Source: Occallatibacter gabretensis (GTDB lineage: Bacteria > Acidobacteriota > Terriglobia > Terriglobales > Acidobacteriaceae). From it: DNA of 64,000 bases. The stretch lies in assembly GCF_001449115.1 (NCBI RefSeq), contig NZ_LAIJ01000007.1:1-64000 (forward strand), in the 5' to 3' direction. The position numbers were made by a program, and so were the translations under genes. Shown in pieces: positions 53,566-62,553 of the stretch; position 1 is the stretch's first letter; the number at the start of each line of letters is the position of its first letter. A model generated the notes under the pieces. It searched no databases and was not told where the DNA came from. It worked only from the letters and a program-made list of their open reading frames with translations.

Positions 53566-55110
53566 TTACGTCGATGCTTTTTCAAGCATCAAGGCAACTT
53601 CCTTCCAATCCACAAGCCCCTGATGCATCGAGTACACCTTGTCAACCACTAAGTGTTCACGCTCCACGGCGAGCTTCACTTCGTGCATCATCTCCGGGTC
53701 ATACAAAGTGTGATCCGGGTTCACCACCAGCGTATCGCTCGCATACAGTAGCCGGTGCTCAGGGAAATAAACCATATACTGCCGCTCCGTTGCAGGGCCG
53801 CCCAGCGGATACAGCACCAGTCGATTATCCCCCGAGCCAATCTCAGTCTTGCCGGAAACAACATGCCAGCGCGGTGCGCGCTTCGCTTGCTCCAGCGCAT
53901 CGGGATGAATCGTATGCGGCGCCCCCAGCATGCGATCAAGAAGCGGCTGGTTCAGGTCGCGGATATAAACAGTCGCGCCCTGCGCCACGTCGTAGCGAAT
54001 TCCTCCCACGTGCGGCCAGGAATCCGATGTAGATAAAACAGCCTTGATCGGCACGCCCGGATATCGCTTGCCAGCCTCCGCAAACAGCCCCGCAGTAAAC
54101 GAAGACGAAATCGGCGACTCAAGCACGATCACGCCATCATCCTGCTTCACAAGCGTCGCATTCCACGATCCTTCAAAGAACTCCACACCCGGAGCAAGCT
54201 CCGTCCCATGCCCTGCATCAAATTCGCGATCCCAGCCCTTGGCCTGTGCACTCTGCTGCGCCGCCTTAGCATCCATCGCAAAGTCTTTCTCCTCGATTGG
54301 TACATTGAATTCAACATTCAACGCCTGCATCGAGTTCCAGACTTTGCCATTGCGCTCAATCACCTGGTTGGTCGGATAGCGAATCCCGTGGTTCAGGTTC
54401 CAGTTCTCCCAATACACAACCTGCCGAACGTCGCCCCAGTAGTACCAGAAGTCGTTAAACTGCTGCACCGTCTCAACAGCATCCGGAAGATGACTCAATC
54501 TGTTGATCAAAATCCGCACCGGTATAGAATTCCATCGAAAACTCACCGTCGTATGCATCGTCGACCGCAGCTCTTTCGGAGCCTCATAATGCAGATCCGT
54601 CGCCGCCGATGCATTCAACAACAAGCGCTCAGGCCCCAGCGCAAGTTCCTGCCGCGCCGTGTCAATATCGGCAAGCGAGCACGGAGCAAACTTGTCGCCA
54701 ACGTGATACACCCCGCCATTCGGTGTAGCAATCAGCGCCAGATCGGACTCAGCAGTGCCAGGGTCTGACTCCGGCCACACCGAATGCTGATTCTCAAGCA
54801 TCCGCTGATGCACCAGATCCAGCACCACCTTGTCGCGCTCATAAGAAGTGATAAACGGATCTTGCCGGTAAGACTGCTCCATCAGCTCCGTGTGCCCAAT
54901 CACGTCCAGCCGAACACTCTTGAGCGCAGCCAGGCGGTCTCGCCCACCCATCGCAGTCAACGCCTCACCCACACATTGCGCAGCCGTAAGCTTTTCGCAG
55001 CCGGGAGCCTCCCGAGATTGCGCCAGGACACGCGCAGAAGGATGAATCAACACCAACGCCGAGAGCAATGACACTGCCTGTAATACAGAGAACCGATTAA
55101 GCTTTCGCAT
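53566..55110 (-). CDS. Exported metallo-beta-lactamase-fold protein, degenerate metal site
   Basis: 514 residues from the ATG at 55110, preceded by AGGAGG, with a signal peptide. The C-terminal part follows the beta-lactamase-fold order: VIVLESPISSSFTAGLF, then KAVLSTSDSWPHVGGIRY, then HTIHPDAL, and YMVYFPEHRLLYASDTLVV. Where active enzymes have HxHxDHxGG, this one has SDSWPHVGG, so most zinc ligands are lost. The N-terminal 280 residues have no recognised fold. It is probably not a hydrolase, or uses another site. Confidence 0.7.
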   Translation of the reverse strand: MRKLNRFSVLQAVSLLSALVLIHPSARVLAQSREAPGCEKLTAAQCVGEALTAMGGRDRLAALKSVRLDVIGHTELMEQSYRQDPFITSYERDKVVLDLVHQRMLENQHSVWPESDPGTAESDLALIATPNGGVYHVGDKFAPCSLADIDTARQELALGPERLLLNASAATDLHYEAPKELRSTMHTTVSFRWNSIPVRILINRLSHLPDAVETVQQFNDFWYYWGDVRQVVYWENWNLNHGIRYPTNQVIERNGKVWNSMQALNVEFNVPIEEKDFAMDAKAAQQSAQAKGWDREFDAGHGTELAPGVEFFEGSWNATLVKQDDGVIVLESPISSSFTAGLFAEAGKRYPGVPIKAVLSTSDSWPHVGGIRYDVAQGATVYIRDLNQPLLDRMLGAPHTIHPDALEQAKRAPRWHVVSGKTEIGSGDNRLVLYPLGGPATERQYMVYFPEHRLLYASDTLVVNPDHTLYDPEMMHEVKLAVEREHLVVDKVYSMHQGLVDWKEVALMLEKAST

Positions 55111-55386
55111 CCTTCGGATATCCTCCTGAGTTTCCAATCTCCAATTTCAACAACTTTGATGTGTTCTGATGATTCATTCGACTTAAGCAGCGTAACAAAG
55201 TAATTGACCTGCAAGAACTTCCTGCAAACCATCTTCGCCGTTCCCTTTTTATTCGCATCCTGCGCTCATCGCCTCGCATCTTCCAGAGAGGCGGAACGCG
55301 AGCACCTCATTCGCTACTATGGATACGTCAGTTAAAAACCCATATCCGCGGTCACAATCAACATCAGGAGCAAATCGGAGATCGTT

Positions 55387-56379
55387 ATGGCCACAGTGGA
55401 AGTCGATTTTCTCCACGCCCAGCTCATGAAGCGCAAGTCGCGCCTCGAAGCAGCGCTTATGCACTCCGCATCGAACTCTGGGCTCGCCGGTCTTCTGCGT
55501 GAAGTCGATTCAGCGCTCGATCGCATGACCCGGGGCGGCTACGGCATCTGCGATGAATGCCATGACACCATCGAAGCCGATCGCCTTCTCGCTGATCCGC
55601 TCATCCGTTACTGTCTCGACCACCTCACCCCAGCCGGACGCGTAGCCCTCCAGCGCGATCTCGATCTTGCCTCGCAACTCCAGCGCCGCCTTCTGCCGCC
55701 ACCCAGCCTCCGCGCCGGCAATTGGGAAACCAGCTATCACTACGCGCCCGCCGGCCCCGTCAGCGGTGACTACTGCGACCTCGTCCTCTCCGATGGCCAG
55801 CTCTTCTTCATCCTCGGCGATGTCTCCGGCAAAGGCGTCTCCGCCTCCATGCTCATGGCGCAGCTCCACGCTCTCTTCCGTAGCCTCATCGGCATCGGCC
55901 TCCCACTCTGCCAGATCATCGAGCAGGTCAATCGCGTCTTCTGTGAGAGCGTCCTCGCCGGCCTCTACGCAACGCTCGTCTTCGGCCTGGCCAAGCCATC
56001 CGGCGAAGTCGAGATCCACAACGCCGGTCACTTGCCCGTCATGATCGCAGCCGGCGAATCCGTCCAGCGCCTCGACTCCACCGGCCTTCCACTCGGCATG
56101 TTCCAGGAGATCGAGTTCACCGCAACCCGCGTCCAGCTCAATGCAGGCGAAACCCTCCTGCTCTTCACCGACGGCCTCTCAGAAGCCCGCAACCACGCAC
56201 TCGACGAGGACGACGAATACGGCGTCGATCGTCTCGCCCAGCTTCTGCACACGCAGTCCGCTCTCCCGCCCATCGAGCTCATCTCAGCCTGCCTCAATGA
56301 TGTCCGCACCTTCACCAACGCCAGTCCCTACACAGACGATCTGACGATCCTCGCTATCCGACACCTCGGCGCGGCTTAA
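55387..56379 (+). CDS. DksA-type zinc finger fused to a SpoIIE phosphatase
   Basis: 330 residues. The N-terminus has a helical segment and a DksA/TraR-like finger (C55, C58, C76, H79; the fourth ligand is His rather than Cys). A PP2C-type SpoIIE domain follows from about 90: SGDYCD with Asp128, LGDVSGKGVSA with Asp145, AGHLPVMI, FTDGLSEARN and SPYTDDLTIL. The signs are of an active manganese-dependent phosphatase. The substrate could be an anti-sigma antagonist, as with RsbU; no such gene is adjacent. Confidence 0.88.
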   Translation: MATVEVDFLHAQLMKRKSRLEAALMHSASNSGLAGLLREVDSALDRMTRGGYGICDECHDTIEADRLLADPLIRYCLDHLTPAGRVALQRDLDLASQLQRRLLPPPSLRAGNWETSYHYAPAGPVSGDYCDLVLSDGQLFFILGDVSGKGVSASMLMAQLHALFRSLIGIGLPLCQIIEQVNRVFCESVLAGLYATLVFGLAKPSGEVEIHNAGHLPVMIAAGESVQRLDSTGLPLGMFQEIEFTATRVQLNAGETLLLFTDGLSEARNHALDEDDEYGVDRLAQLLHTQSALPPIELISACLNDVRTFTNASPYTDDLTILAIRHLGAA

Positions 56380-56386
56380 GCAGAAA

Positions 56387-56893
56387 TCAGGCTGGCCGGC
56401 TGCTTGCATCCTTCAAAAGAATCCAAAAAACGAGCCCATGCGTAATCAGCAATAGCGGCACAATCAAAGTCGGAATAAAATACGCTGCTCCCAACTGCCC
56501 TGCCTGCATCCCGGCATGATTGGCCTGGTAGAAAGCATCGATCAGATCTGCAGCCCCCCAGAGATTGAAAATCCACACCAGGACAACGCCCGCCCTGCTC
56601 TGCAGAAATAGCAGTGAGAGCAACGCGAGTACCGCCGCAATCAGATCTCCATAAGCCGCAGAATGCGCGAAAGCAGCAGGCAGATTAGGAGACACGACAC
56701 CCGGCACCAGAAATGCCAGGCCCATGAAGCGAAAACTGTGCAGCATCAGTAGAGGCCGCAGCGCTTCGGCTCGCTGTCTGCCCCGGACTGCCGGCCAGAT
56801 ATATCGAGCCGCAACCAATCCCCACGCCGCAAGACTGAATGCAATACTCACAAAAAACGCAAGCTGAGAAGCAATAAGTGTCCCTTGAACCAT
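56387..56893 (-). CDS. Hypothetical membrane protein
   Basis: 168 residues with four or five membrane helices (LAFFVSIAFSLAAWGLVA; LIAAVLALLSLLFLQ; GVVLVWIFNLWGAADLI; FIPTLIVPLLLITHGLVFW). No family is recognised. It is divergent from a TetR gene with a palindromic site between them, so it is probably the TetR target. Confidence 0.7.
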   Translation of the reverse strand: MVQGTLIASQLAFFVSIAFSLAAWGLVAARYIWPAVRGRQRAEALRPLLMLHSFRFMGLAFLVPGVVSPNLPAAFAHSAAYGDLIAAVLALLSLLFLQSRAGVVLVWIFNLWGAADLIDAFYQANHAGMQAGQLGAAYFIPTLIVPLLLITHGLVFWILLKDASSRPA

Positions 56894-56918
56894 GACGACC
56901 TCCGTGTATGGTTATGGG

Positions 56919-56936
56919 ATTATATATATCATCCTA
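56919..56936. promoter_or_regulatory. Candidate TetR operator
   Basis: An 18-bp near-palindrome GGATTATATATATCATCC (16 of 18 positions symmetric) in the divergent region. A related half-site CATCCTATA recurs at 56996-57004, just before the regulator start. Confidence 0.5.
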
Positions 56937-57009
56937 TAGATTCAGATTTTCTCGGCATCGCTGCGTGCAAGCGCGGTTTTAGATGATGACCGGCATCCTA
57001 TAATGAAGC

Positions 57010-57585
57010 ATGCGTTATCAGCCCGAGCATAAAATCGAAATTCGCCAGAAGATCGTAAATAACACCTCACACCGGCTCCGTGCCGAGGGTTTAGCAGGCG
57101 CCGCAGTCTCAACCGTCATGCAGGACGCCGGACTCACGCATGGAGGCTTTTACAAGCATTTTGCCAGCAAGGATGACCTGCTTTTGGAGTCCTTGAGCGA
57201 AGCCTTTCGGCAAATCACAGATGTTTTGACTCGTGCTGCAAATCAGTCCCGGCCGGGGTCGGCCTGGAAGACCATCGTGAAAACCTATTTGAGCCCGGAA
57301 TACTGCGACCACGCTGAGCGTGGCTGTCCGCTAGCGGCTTTAGGATCAGAACTGGCGCGGGCCGATAAGGCGATGAAGCCACAGATTGCCCAGGAGTTGG
57401 CAAAATACAAAAATCATATGCTCCCATTTATGCCGGGCCGACGCATCTCCGATAAAGAGCGTGCTTTCTTTGCGATCTTTTCAACCATGACCGGAGCAAT
57501 CACAATCGTCCGTCTGCTTCCAGATCTGGCAATGCGAAAAAAAGTGCTCGCAAATGCGCGCAAATTTCTGTTGCGCAGCTTCTGA
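57010..57585 (+). CDS. TetR/AcrR-family regulator
   Basis: 191 residues. The DNA-binding domain is EIRQKIVNNTSHRLRAEG, then AVSTVMQDAGLTHGGFYKHFASKDDLL. The C-terminal ligand domain has CDHAERGCPLAALGSEL, which is typical of the NemR/YcdC-like group with a conserved Cys. It may sense reactive electrophiles. It is divergent from the membrane-protein gene at 56387 and probably controls it. Confidence 0.9.
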   Translation: MRYQPEHKIEIRQKIVNNTSHRLRAEGLAGAAVSTVMQDAGLTHGGFYKHFASKDDLLLESLSEAFRQITDVLTRAANQSRPGSAWKTIVKTYLSPEYCDHAERGCPLAALGSELARADKAMKPQIAQELAKYKNHMLPFMPGRRISDKERAFFAIFSTMTGAITIVRLLPDLAMRKKVLANARKFLLRSF

Positions 57586-57851
57586 TCGTCTGCCGCCGCT
57601 TGTTTTTGCACCTGAATTCGCTGAAGGAATTTTTCCCTTGGGTTGAATTACTCTGCCATACCTCCGAATTGTTCCCTCTGGGCGCAAGCACCATCATGGC
57701 TGCGCACCCCGATGCCCTTCAGCGGAACAAGTACTTCGACCAAACACTGCCTTATTAATTTTCCCCGCGCCGCACATGGAATATGATTCTGTACAAATTC
57801 TCATCAATCCCAAGCCCACTCTGAAATTTCCACAAGGAGAGAAGGATTGCT

Positions 57852-59105
57852 ATGACAAACGATGCAAACTCAGCGCCCAAACCACCATTCTTCCCGGATG
57901 ACATCCAGTTCTGGTATGAAACCAAGCGCGCCTTCGGTTCCTCCAGCTATGGCGGCTCTGAATTCGGTGAAGTCATGGCCACCGTTAGCCACATCCTCCC
58001 CGGCAACTTCGATAGCTGGTATGACGCCTGGAACGCAACCGCCGAGCGTGTCGCTAGCGCAGCAACAGAACAGCTAGCCCGCGGCCATCGCATCAGTGCC
58101 CGCGACGGCTTCCTGCGCGCCTCCACCTATTACCGCACCTCGGAGTTCTTCCTGCACGGCAATCCCGCCGACCCCCGCATCAAAAGCGCATACGAGAAAT
58201 CAATCCACGCATACAAGACCTGCGCCGCGCTCTTCGATCCGCCAATCCTGCCCGTCGAAATCCCCTATGAACACACCACCCTGCCCGGATACTTCCATCG
58301 CGTCGATAACTCAAACCACCAGCGCCCGCTTCTCATCATCCATTCCGGTTTTGACGGCGCAGCAGAGGAAGTACACATGGATGGCGCTCGCGCCGCAGTC
58401 GATCGCGGCTACAACGTGCTCGCCTTCGATGGCCCCGGACAATTCGGCCCCCTGCATCGCGAGCACCTCACCTTCCGTCCCGACTGGGAGAACGTCCTGA
58501 CTCCCGTCATCAATTTCGCCCTCACCCTGCCCGAGGTCGATCCCGCAAAGATCGCGCTCATGGGCATCAGCCTCGGAGGCTATCTCGCGCCCCGCGCCGC
58601 TGCCTTTGAAAAACGCATCTCCGCCGTCATCGCCAACGACGGCGTCTATGACTACGGCGTGGCCAACATGAGCGCTTTTCCGCCGGAACAGCGGGCAGCC
58701 GCCGAGATAGCAGTTCGAGCAAAAGATGCGCCCCAGATCGATCGCGCAATCGCGCAAGCAATGAAAAACTCACCCACAGCCGCATGGGCCATGACGCACG
58801 GCATGCACGCCTTCGGCGCTCCCACTCCGCGCGCATACGTAGCGGCCTCTCTCGACTACAACCTGCGCAACGGAATCGCGGAATCCATCTCCTGCCCAAC
58901 ACTAGTCTGCGAAGCAGAAGACGACATGTTCTTCAAAGGCCAGCCACAGGAACTCTACAATCACCTCGTCTGCCCAAAAACGCTAATGCGATTCACCGAC
59001 AGCGAAGGCGCCGGCGCTCACTGCCAGGTCGGAGCAGCACGCCTTGCCTTCGGACGCATGTACGACTGGCTCGATCAAACCTTCCGCCTCGCCGTCCCCG
59101 CCTAG
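57852..59105 (+). CDS. Alpha/beta hydrolase (FrsA/DUF1100-like)
   Basis: 417 residues from the ATG at 57852, with GGAGAGAAGG upstream. A helical N-terminal part (DDIQFWYETKRAFG to about 130) precedes the hydrolase core, with the nucleophile in MGISLGGYLA, the acid in CEAEDDMF and the His in GAGAHCQVG. This layout resembles dihydropseudooxynicotine hydrolase and the FrsA-like esterases. No signal peptide is seen, so the enzyme is cytosolic. The substrate is unknown. Confidence 0.85.
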   Translation: MTNDANSAPKPPFFPDDIQFWYETKRAFGSSSYGGSEFGEVMATVSHILPGNFDSWYDAWNATAERVASAATEQLARGHRISARDGFLRASTYYRTSEFFLHGNPADPRIKSAYEKSIHAYKTCAALFDPPILPVEIPYEHTTLPGYFHRVDNSNHQRPLLIIHSGFDGAAEEVHMDGARAAVDRGYNVLAFDGPGQFGPLHREHLTFRPDWENVLTPVINFALTLPEVDPAKIALMGISLGGYLAPRAAAFEKRISAVIANDGVYDYGVANMSAFPPEQRAAAEIAVRAKDAPQIDRAIAQAMKNSPTAAWAMTHGMHAFGAPTPRAYVAASLDYNLRNGIAESISCPTLVCEAEDDMFFKGQPQELYNHLVCPKTLMRFTDSEGAGAHCQVGAARLAFGRMYDWLDQTFRLAVPA

Positions 59106-59242
59106 CACGTAAGCAGCAGCAATCCAGAGCACATTCATCTGACGAGAAGCCACGACGCATCTATAATTTCGACCATGAGCCCGCCGCTGCGAAGCCGCAA
59201 CCGGCGTCATCACACCCACTCCCCGGCATAGGTCGTGCGCAC

Positions 59243-60634
59243 TTGGAAACGCCGTTAACTGGCAGCGAAGTTCTGAGTATTTTCCGTAGCGATGAAGTGC
59301 AGCTCTTTGTCGCAGCAGCATCGATCACCGTGGGTCTGATCGCAATCGGATTCTCACTCATCCGTCGACGATTCGATCGTCTGCTTTCCTTCTTTGCCTG
59401 GTTCGCGGCACAGTACGGCTTCCGCCTCTGGATGCAGTCAGGAATTTTCAGCCTCATGGCCGGTCCCTCCGTTGCCATCAATAGGCTCCAGATGGCTATC
59501 AACTTTTTTGTAGCGATTCCCGCATTCCTTTTTTTTGAGGCAAGCGGACTCGTTGGCCGCGGGGGCCGGCAGATTGTCTATGCAGCGTGTCTCTTAGAAC
59601 TGTGCCTGATCGCGGCCATCTTTCTGGGTGTTCCTTTGCCATGGCTCAACAACGCAAATAGCGTGCTGGTTATCGTGGGCTCAGCTTTGTTAGTGTCTCT
59701 CGCCTTCCGTCAGCCCGCCCTCACGGCAGATGCAATTGTCTTTCGTGCTGGGATGACCGTGTTCATCACTCTCGTCCTGTGGACGAACATCGTGCGGCTT
59801 TTGGGATACCGGGCCGCATATGAATTCTACGGTTTTGCTGTTTTGATGGGCTGCCTGGCCTATATCGCGGCTCGGCGAGCGCTCGACCGCGATCAACAGC
59901 TCAGCTCCATTCGGCAGGAGCTTGAAATCGCGCGACGAATTCAGCTCTCCATCCTCCCTGCTGCTGCCCCGGCCGCAAAACACTTCTCCATTGCCGCACG
60001 ATACAAACCCATGACCTCCGTAGCAGGCGACTTCTATGACTTCCTTGAAGATGAAAACGGGGCGGTCGGTTTACTGGTTGCGGACGTGTCCGGCCACGGC
60101 GTTCCGGCAGCCCTTATTGCCTCCATGGTCAAGGTCGCAATCAAAACGCAGCGGCATCGGCAGAACGATCCTGCGGCATTATTGGTGGGTGTGAATGAAG
60201 CTCTCTGCGGAAATGCCCAGAGTCAATTTGTAACCGCAGGCTATGTCTACCTGAATCCAAACACTGATCAATTCTGCTATGCAGCCGCCGGCCATCCGCC
60301 CATGATCCTGCAACGCGCCCGGCAGATTGTTCGTATCGAAGAAAATGGGCTTGTCTTGGCGCTGCTGCCCTCTGCGGCCTATACCTCTACAACACAGCCT
60401 CTTCAACCTGGCGACCGCATTCTGCTTTACACCGACGGAATTATAGAAGCGGCTAACGCCAACGAAGAAGAGTTCGGCCAGGAGCGCCTCGGCCATTTGC
60501 TTCTGGAAAGCGATGGCAAAACCGCTGAACAGACAGCACAGCTTATCGAGTCGGCCGTCACCGCCTGGTCCCCCACCCAAAATGACGACCTGACAATCAT
60601 CGTCTGCGATTACCAGCCAATCTCCACTCGGTAA
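59243..60634 (+). CDS. Membrane SpoIIE-type phosphatase
   Basis: 463 residues from the TTG at 59243. No in-frame ATG exists before residue 64, and the open frame upstream of 59106 is a shadow of the hydrolase gene, so the start is uncertain. About six membrane helices (for example LFVAAASITVGLIAIGFSLI) are followed by a coiled-coil linker (LSSIRQELEIARRIQLSILP) and a PP2C domain: SVAGDFYDF, VADVSGHGVPAAL, AAGHPPMIL, LYTDGIIEA and NDDLTIIV. It is an RsbU-like phosphatase with a membrane sensor. It is the second such gene within 4 kb. Confidence 0.82.
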   Translation: METPLTGSEVLSIFRSDEVQLFVAAASITVGLIAIGFSLIRRRFDRLLSFFAWFAAQYGFRLWMQSGIFSLMAGPSVAINRLQMAINFFVAIPAFLFFEASGLVGRGGRQIVYAACLLELCLIAAIFLGVPLPWLNNANSVLVIVGSALLVSLAFRQPALTADAIVFRAGMTVFITLVLWTNIVRLLGYRAAYEFYGFAVLMGCLAYIAARRALDRDQQLSSIRQELEIARRIQLSILPAAAPAAKHFSIAARYKPMTSVAGDFYDFLEDENGAVGLLVADVSGHGVPAALIASMVKVAIKTQRHRQNDPAALLVGVNEALCGNAQSQFVTAGYVYLNPNTDQFCYAAAGHPPMILQRARQIVRIEENGLVLALLPSAAYTSTTQPLQPGDRILLYTDGIIEAANANEEEFGQERLGHLLLESDGKTAEQTAQLIESAVTAWSPTQNDDLTIIVCDYQPISTR

Positions 60635-60745
60635 TAGAGGCATTGGATGATCTCAGGCTGGGAGCGAGACCGTAGTTAAATCGCGTTTTGCAGAAGGTCA
60701 ACGAAATTGACTGAAGGGACACTTGCAATGGTTGTCGTTGCTGTG

Positions 60746-60779
60746 ATTATAATAGAACGGTCATTCGTTTTATTATAAT
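60746..60779. promoter_or_regulatory. 34-bp palindrome overlapping the methyltransferase promoter
   Basis: Two 14-base arms (60746-60759 and 60766-60779) pair at 13 of 14 positions around 6 bases; the core is AACG-N6-CGTT and each arm contains TATAAT or its mirror. It ends 18 nt before the methyltransferase ATG. It is a likely site for the TetR encoded by the second gene. Confidence 0.75.
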
Positions 60780-60797
60780 GCGAAGAGGAAACGCCTC

Positions 60798-61724
60798 ATG
60801 AAAGCACATGATCCCAGCCGGACGGCAGAGCACAATGCCCTCTTTCGAGCGATCGAATATGCCCGCCGGCCAGGTGAGCGAGTCGTCAATGACTGGATCG
60901 CCAAAGAATTTCTTACTCCTCCCTTTCGGTTTGTCGCTGGGCTTTCGCGAAATCGGATTTGCTCGGCATTGCTATGCAAATACATTGACCTCCGCTGGCC
61001 TGGATCGCGAACTTCACTCATTGCCCGAACTCGATTGATCGATAACTACGTCGCCTCTGCTGTCGCAAATGGAATTCAACAGATTGTGCTCCTGGGCGCG
61101 GGATTTGATTCCCGCGCCTATAGGATTGCTGGAGCTGAACATACGCGGTTCTTTGAAGTCGATCATCCCAACACATCCAGGGTCAAAAAGGCCCACATCG
61201 CACGCGTTCTGGGTGCGTTGCCTGACCACGTGAAGTACGTCGCAGTTGATTTTCAACGAGATCGACTACCAGACTCGCTTCAGGGCGCAGGCTTCAACCC
61301 GCTTGAGCGAAGTCTGTTTGTGTGGGAAGGAGTTTCGAACTATCTCACCGAGGACGCGGTCAGGTCCACGCTCTCCTACATCGGCAGCTTATCTCAAGGC
61401 ACTGCTCTGGTATTCACGTATGTGGATCGTGCAGTCCTCGATGATCCTGCGCATTTCATCGGCGGCAGTGAAGTACAGAAGGCCATCGTGCGCCTCAAGG
61501 AGCCGTGGACCTTCGGAATCCCGCCAACCCGGGCAGCCGGTTTTCTAGAGGAGTGCGGACTCGAGCTAAATTACGATCTCTCCGCCGCCGAGTACCGGAA
61601 GCAGTGCTACAAAAATGCCGCGCAAATCAAAGGATATGAGTTTTATCACGTGGTTCTAGCGCATGTCCCCATGCGAACCGCGTATTGCCAGCCGAACAAA
61701 GCCCAGGAGGCTCTCATTGCCTAA
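60798..61724 (+). CDS. SAM-dependent methyltransferase (TIGR00027/Ppm1-like)
   Basis: 308 residues. The family start (SRTAEHNALFRAIEYARRP) and the motif I sequence VLLGAGFDSRAYR are plain, followed by FFEVDHPNTSRVKKA, VAVDFQRD and FVWEGVSNYLTEDAV. This is the leucine carboxyl methyltransferase-like family, common in actinobacteria and soil bacteria. The substrate is unknown. It overlaps the TetR gene by 8 nt, so the two form an operon. Confidence 0.92.
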   Translation: MKAHDPSRTAEHNALFRAIEYARRPGERVVNDWIAKEFLTPPFRFVAGLSRNRICSALLCKYIDLRWPGSRTSLIARTRLIDNYVASAVANGIQQIVLLGAGFDSRAYRIAGAEHTRFFEVDHPNTSRVKKAHIARVLGALPDHVKYVAVDFQRDRLPDSLQGAGFNPLERSLFVWEGVSNYLTEDAVRSTLSYIGSLSQGTALVFTYVDRAVLDDPAHFIGGSEVQKAIVRLKEPWTFGIPPTRAAGFLEECGLELNYDLSAAEYRKQCYKNAAQIKGYEFYHVVLAHVPMRTAYCQPNKAQEALIA

Positions 61725-62352
61725 AGTAAGCAAAGAATACCTCGCCTCGCGGCGCGAAGAAATTCTCGATGCTGCACTGGTGTGCTTCTCAAGAGACGGC
61801 TTTCATCGGACGACGATGCAGGACATCGTCCGTGAATCCGGATTAAGCCCCGGCGCCATCTACAACTACTTCAAGAGCAAGGAGGAAATTGTCGAAGCCA
61901 TTGCCAATCAACGCCAGACGAAAGAGGGCCAACTTTTAAGAGATGCGGTTGAAGCGGGGCCTGCAGGTACGGCACTGCAACGTGTTCGCGATGCTTTTTT
62001 GGGCGAACTCAACAATCCGAAGGAACGGCTTCGACGCAGGGTCAGCGTGCAACTTTGGGCTGAAGCACAGCGCAACCCGAGTATCCGGCGGCTGGTTCGG
62101 CGGAGCTTTGAGCAGCCTCGGAAGCTCATCTCTGAAATGCTTTGGGCCGCGCAAAAAGAGGGGGCAATCGCTGGCTCCATCGATCCGGATGCGCTCGCAA
62201 GTTTTCTTATCGCGGTTTTTCACGGTCTTGTGTTGCAGCGTGAATGGAATGATCGATTCTCTGCTGAACCACACAAGGCGCTGTTTGACTTGCTCTTGCA
62301 AGCGGCCACGGGCTCTGCAAATGCTGCCGAGTTGGAAGTCGTCGAGCGGTGA
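61717..62352 (+). CDS. TetR-family regulator of the methyltransferase operon
   Basis: 211 residues from a TTG at 61717, chosen because AGGAGG lies 6 nt upstream and the preceding residues in the open frame look random. The DNA-binding domain is SRREEILDAALVCFSRDGFHRTTMQDIVRESGLSPGAIYNYFKSKEE in outline (LSPGAIYNYF). The C-terminal domain is helical with no known ligand. It probably represses the operon through the 34-bp palindrome upstream. Confidence 0.88.
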   Translation: MPKVSKEYLASRREEILDAALVCFSRDGFHRTTMQDIVRESGLSPGAIYNYFKSKEEIVEAIANQRQTKEGQLLRDAVEAGPAGTALQRVRDAFLGELNNPKERLRRRVSVQLWAEAQRNPSIRRLVRRSFEQPRKLISEMLWAAQKEGAIAGSIDPDALASFLIAVFHGLVLQREWNDRFSAEPHKALFDLLLQAATGSANAAELEVVER

Positions 62353-62501
62353 AGGTACACAATTTCGTCAGAAACTAGATCGTTCACGATTCGCGAGGCC
62401 TGGAGAAGCTGCCGAATTTCTCAGTTCTCGGCCACGGCGCGCGCCGCTCGTCAGATTCCCTTCTCTCGCCCCGAAAATATTTCCCCGAACTGTGGAAAAC
62501 C

Positions 62502-62541
62502 ATTGCGTAGAATTATGGGGTTTTATGAAACACTCATAATG
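62502..62541 (+). repeat. Dispersed 40-bp repeat, family D, copy 2
   Basis: TTGCGTAGAATTATGGGG followed by TTTTATGAAACACTCATAAT. Matches the copy at 47577-47616. Confidence 0.75.
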
Positions 62542-62553
62542 AACTGAAAAATA

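Noticed and set aside
57001..57006. TATAAT as the -10 of the TetR gene
   Set aside because: It is only 3 bases before the ATG, too close for a leader unless the message starts inside the gene.
58784..59242. The N-terminal extension of the second SpoIIE phosphatase
   Set aside because: These codons overlap the alpha/beta hydrolase and have an Arg/Ser-rich shadow composition.
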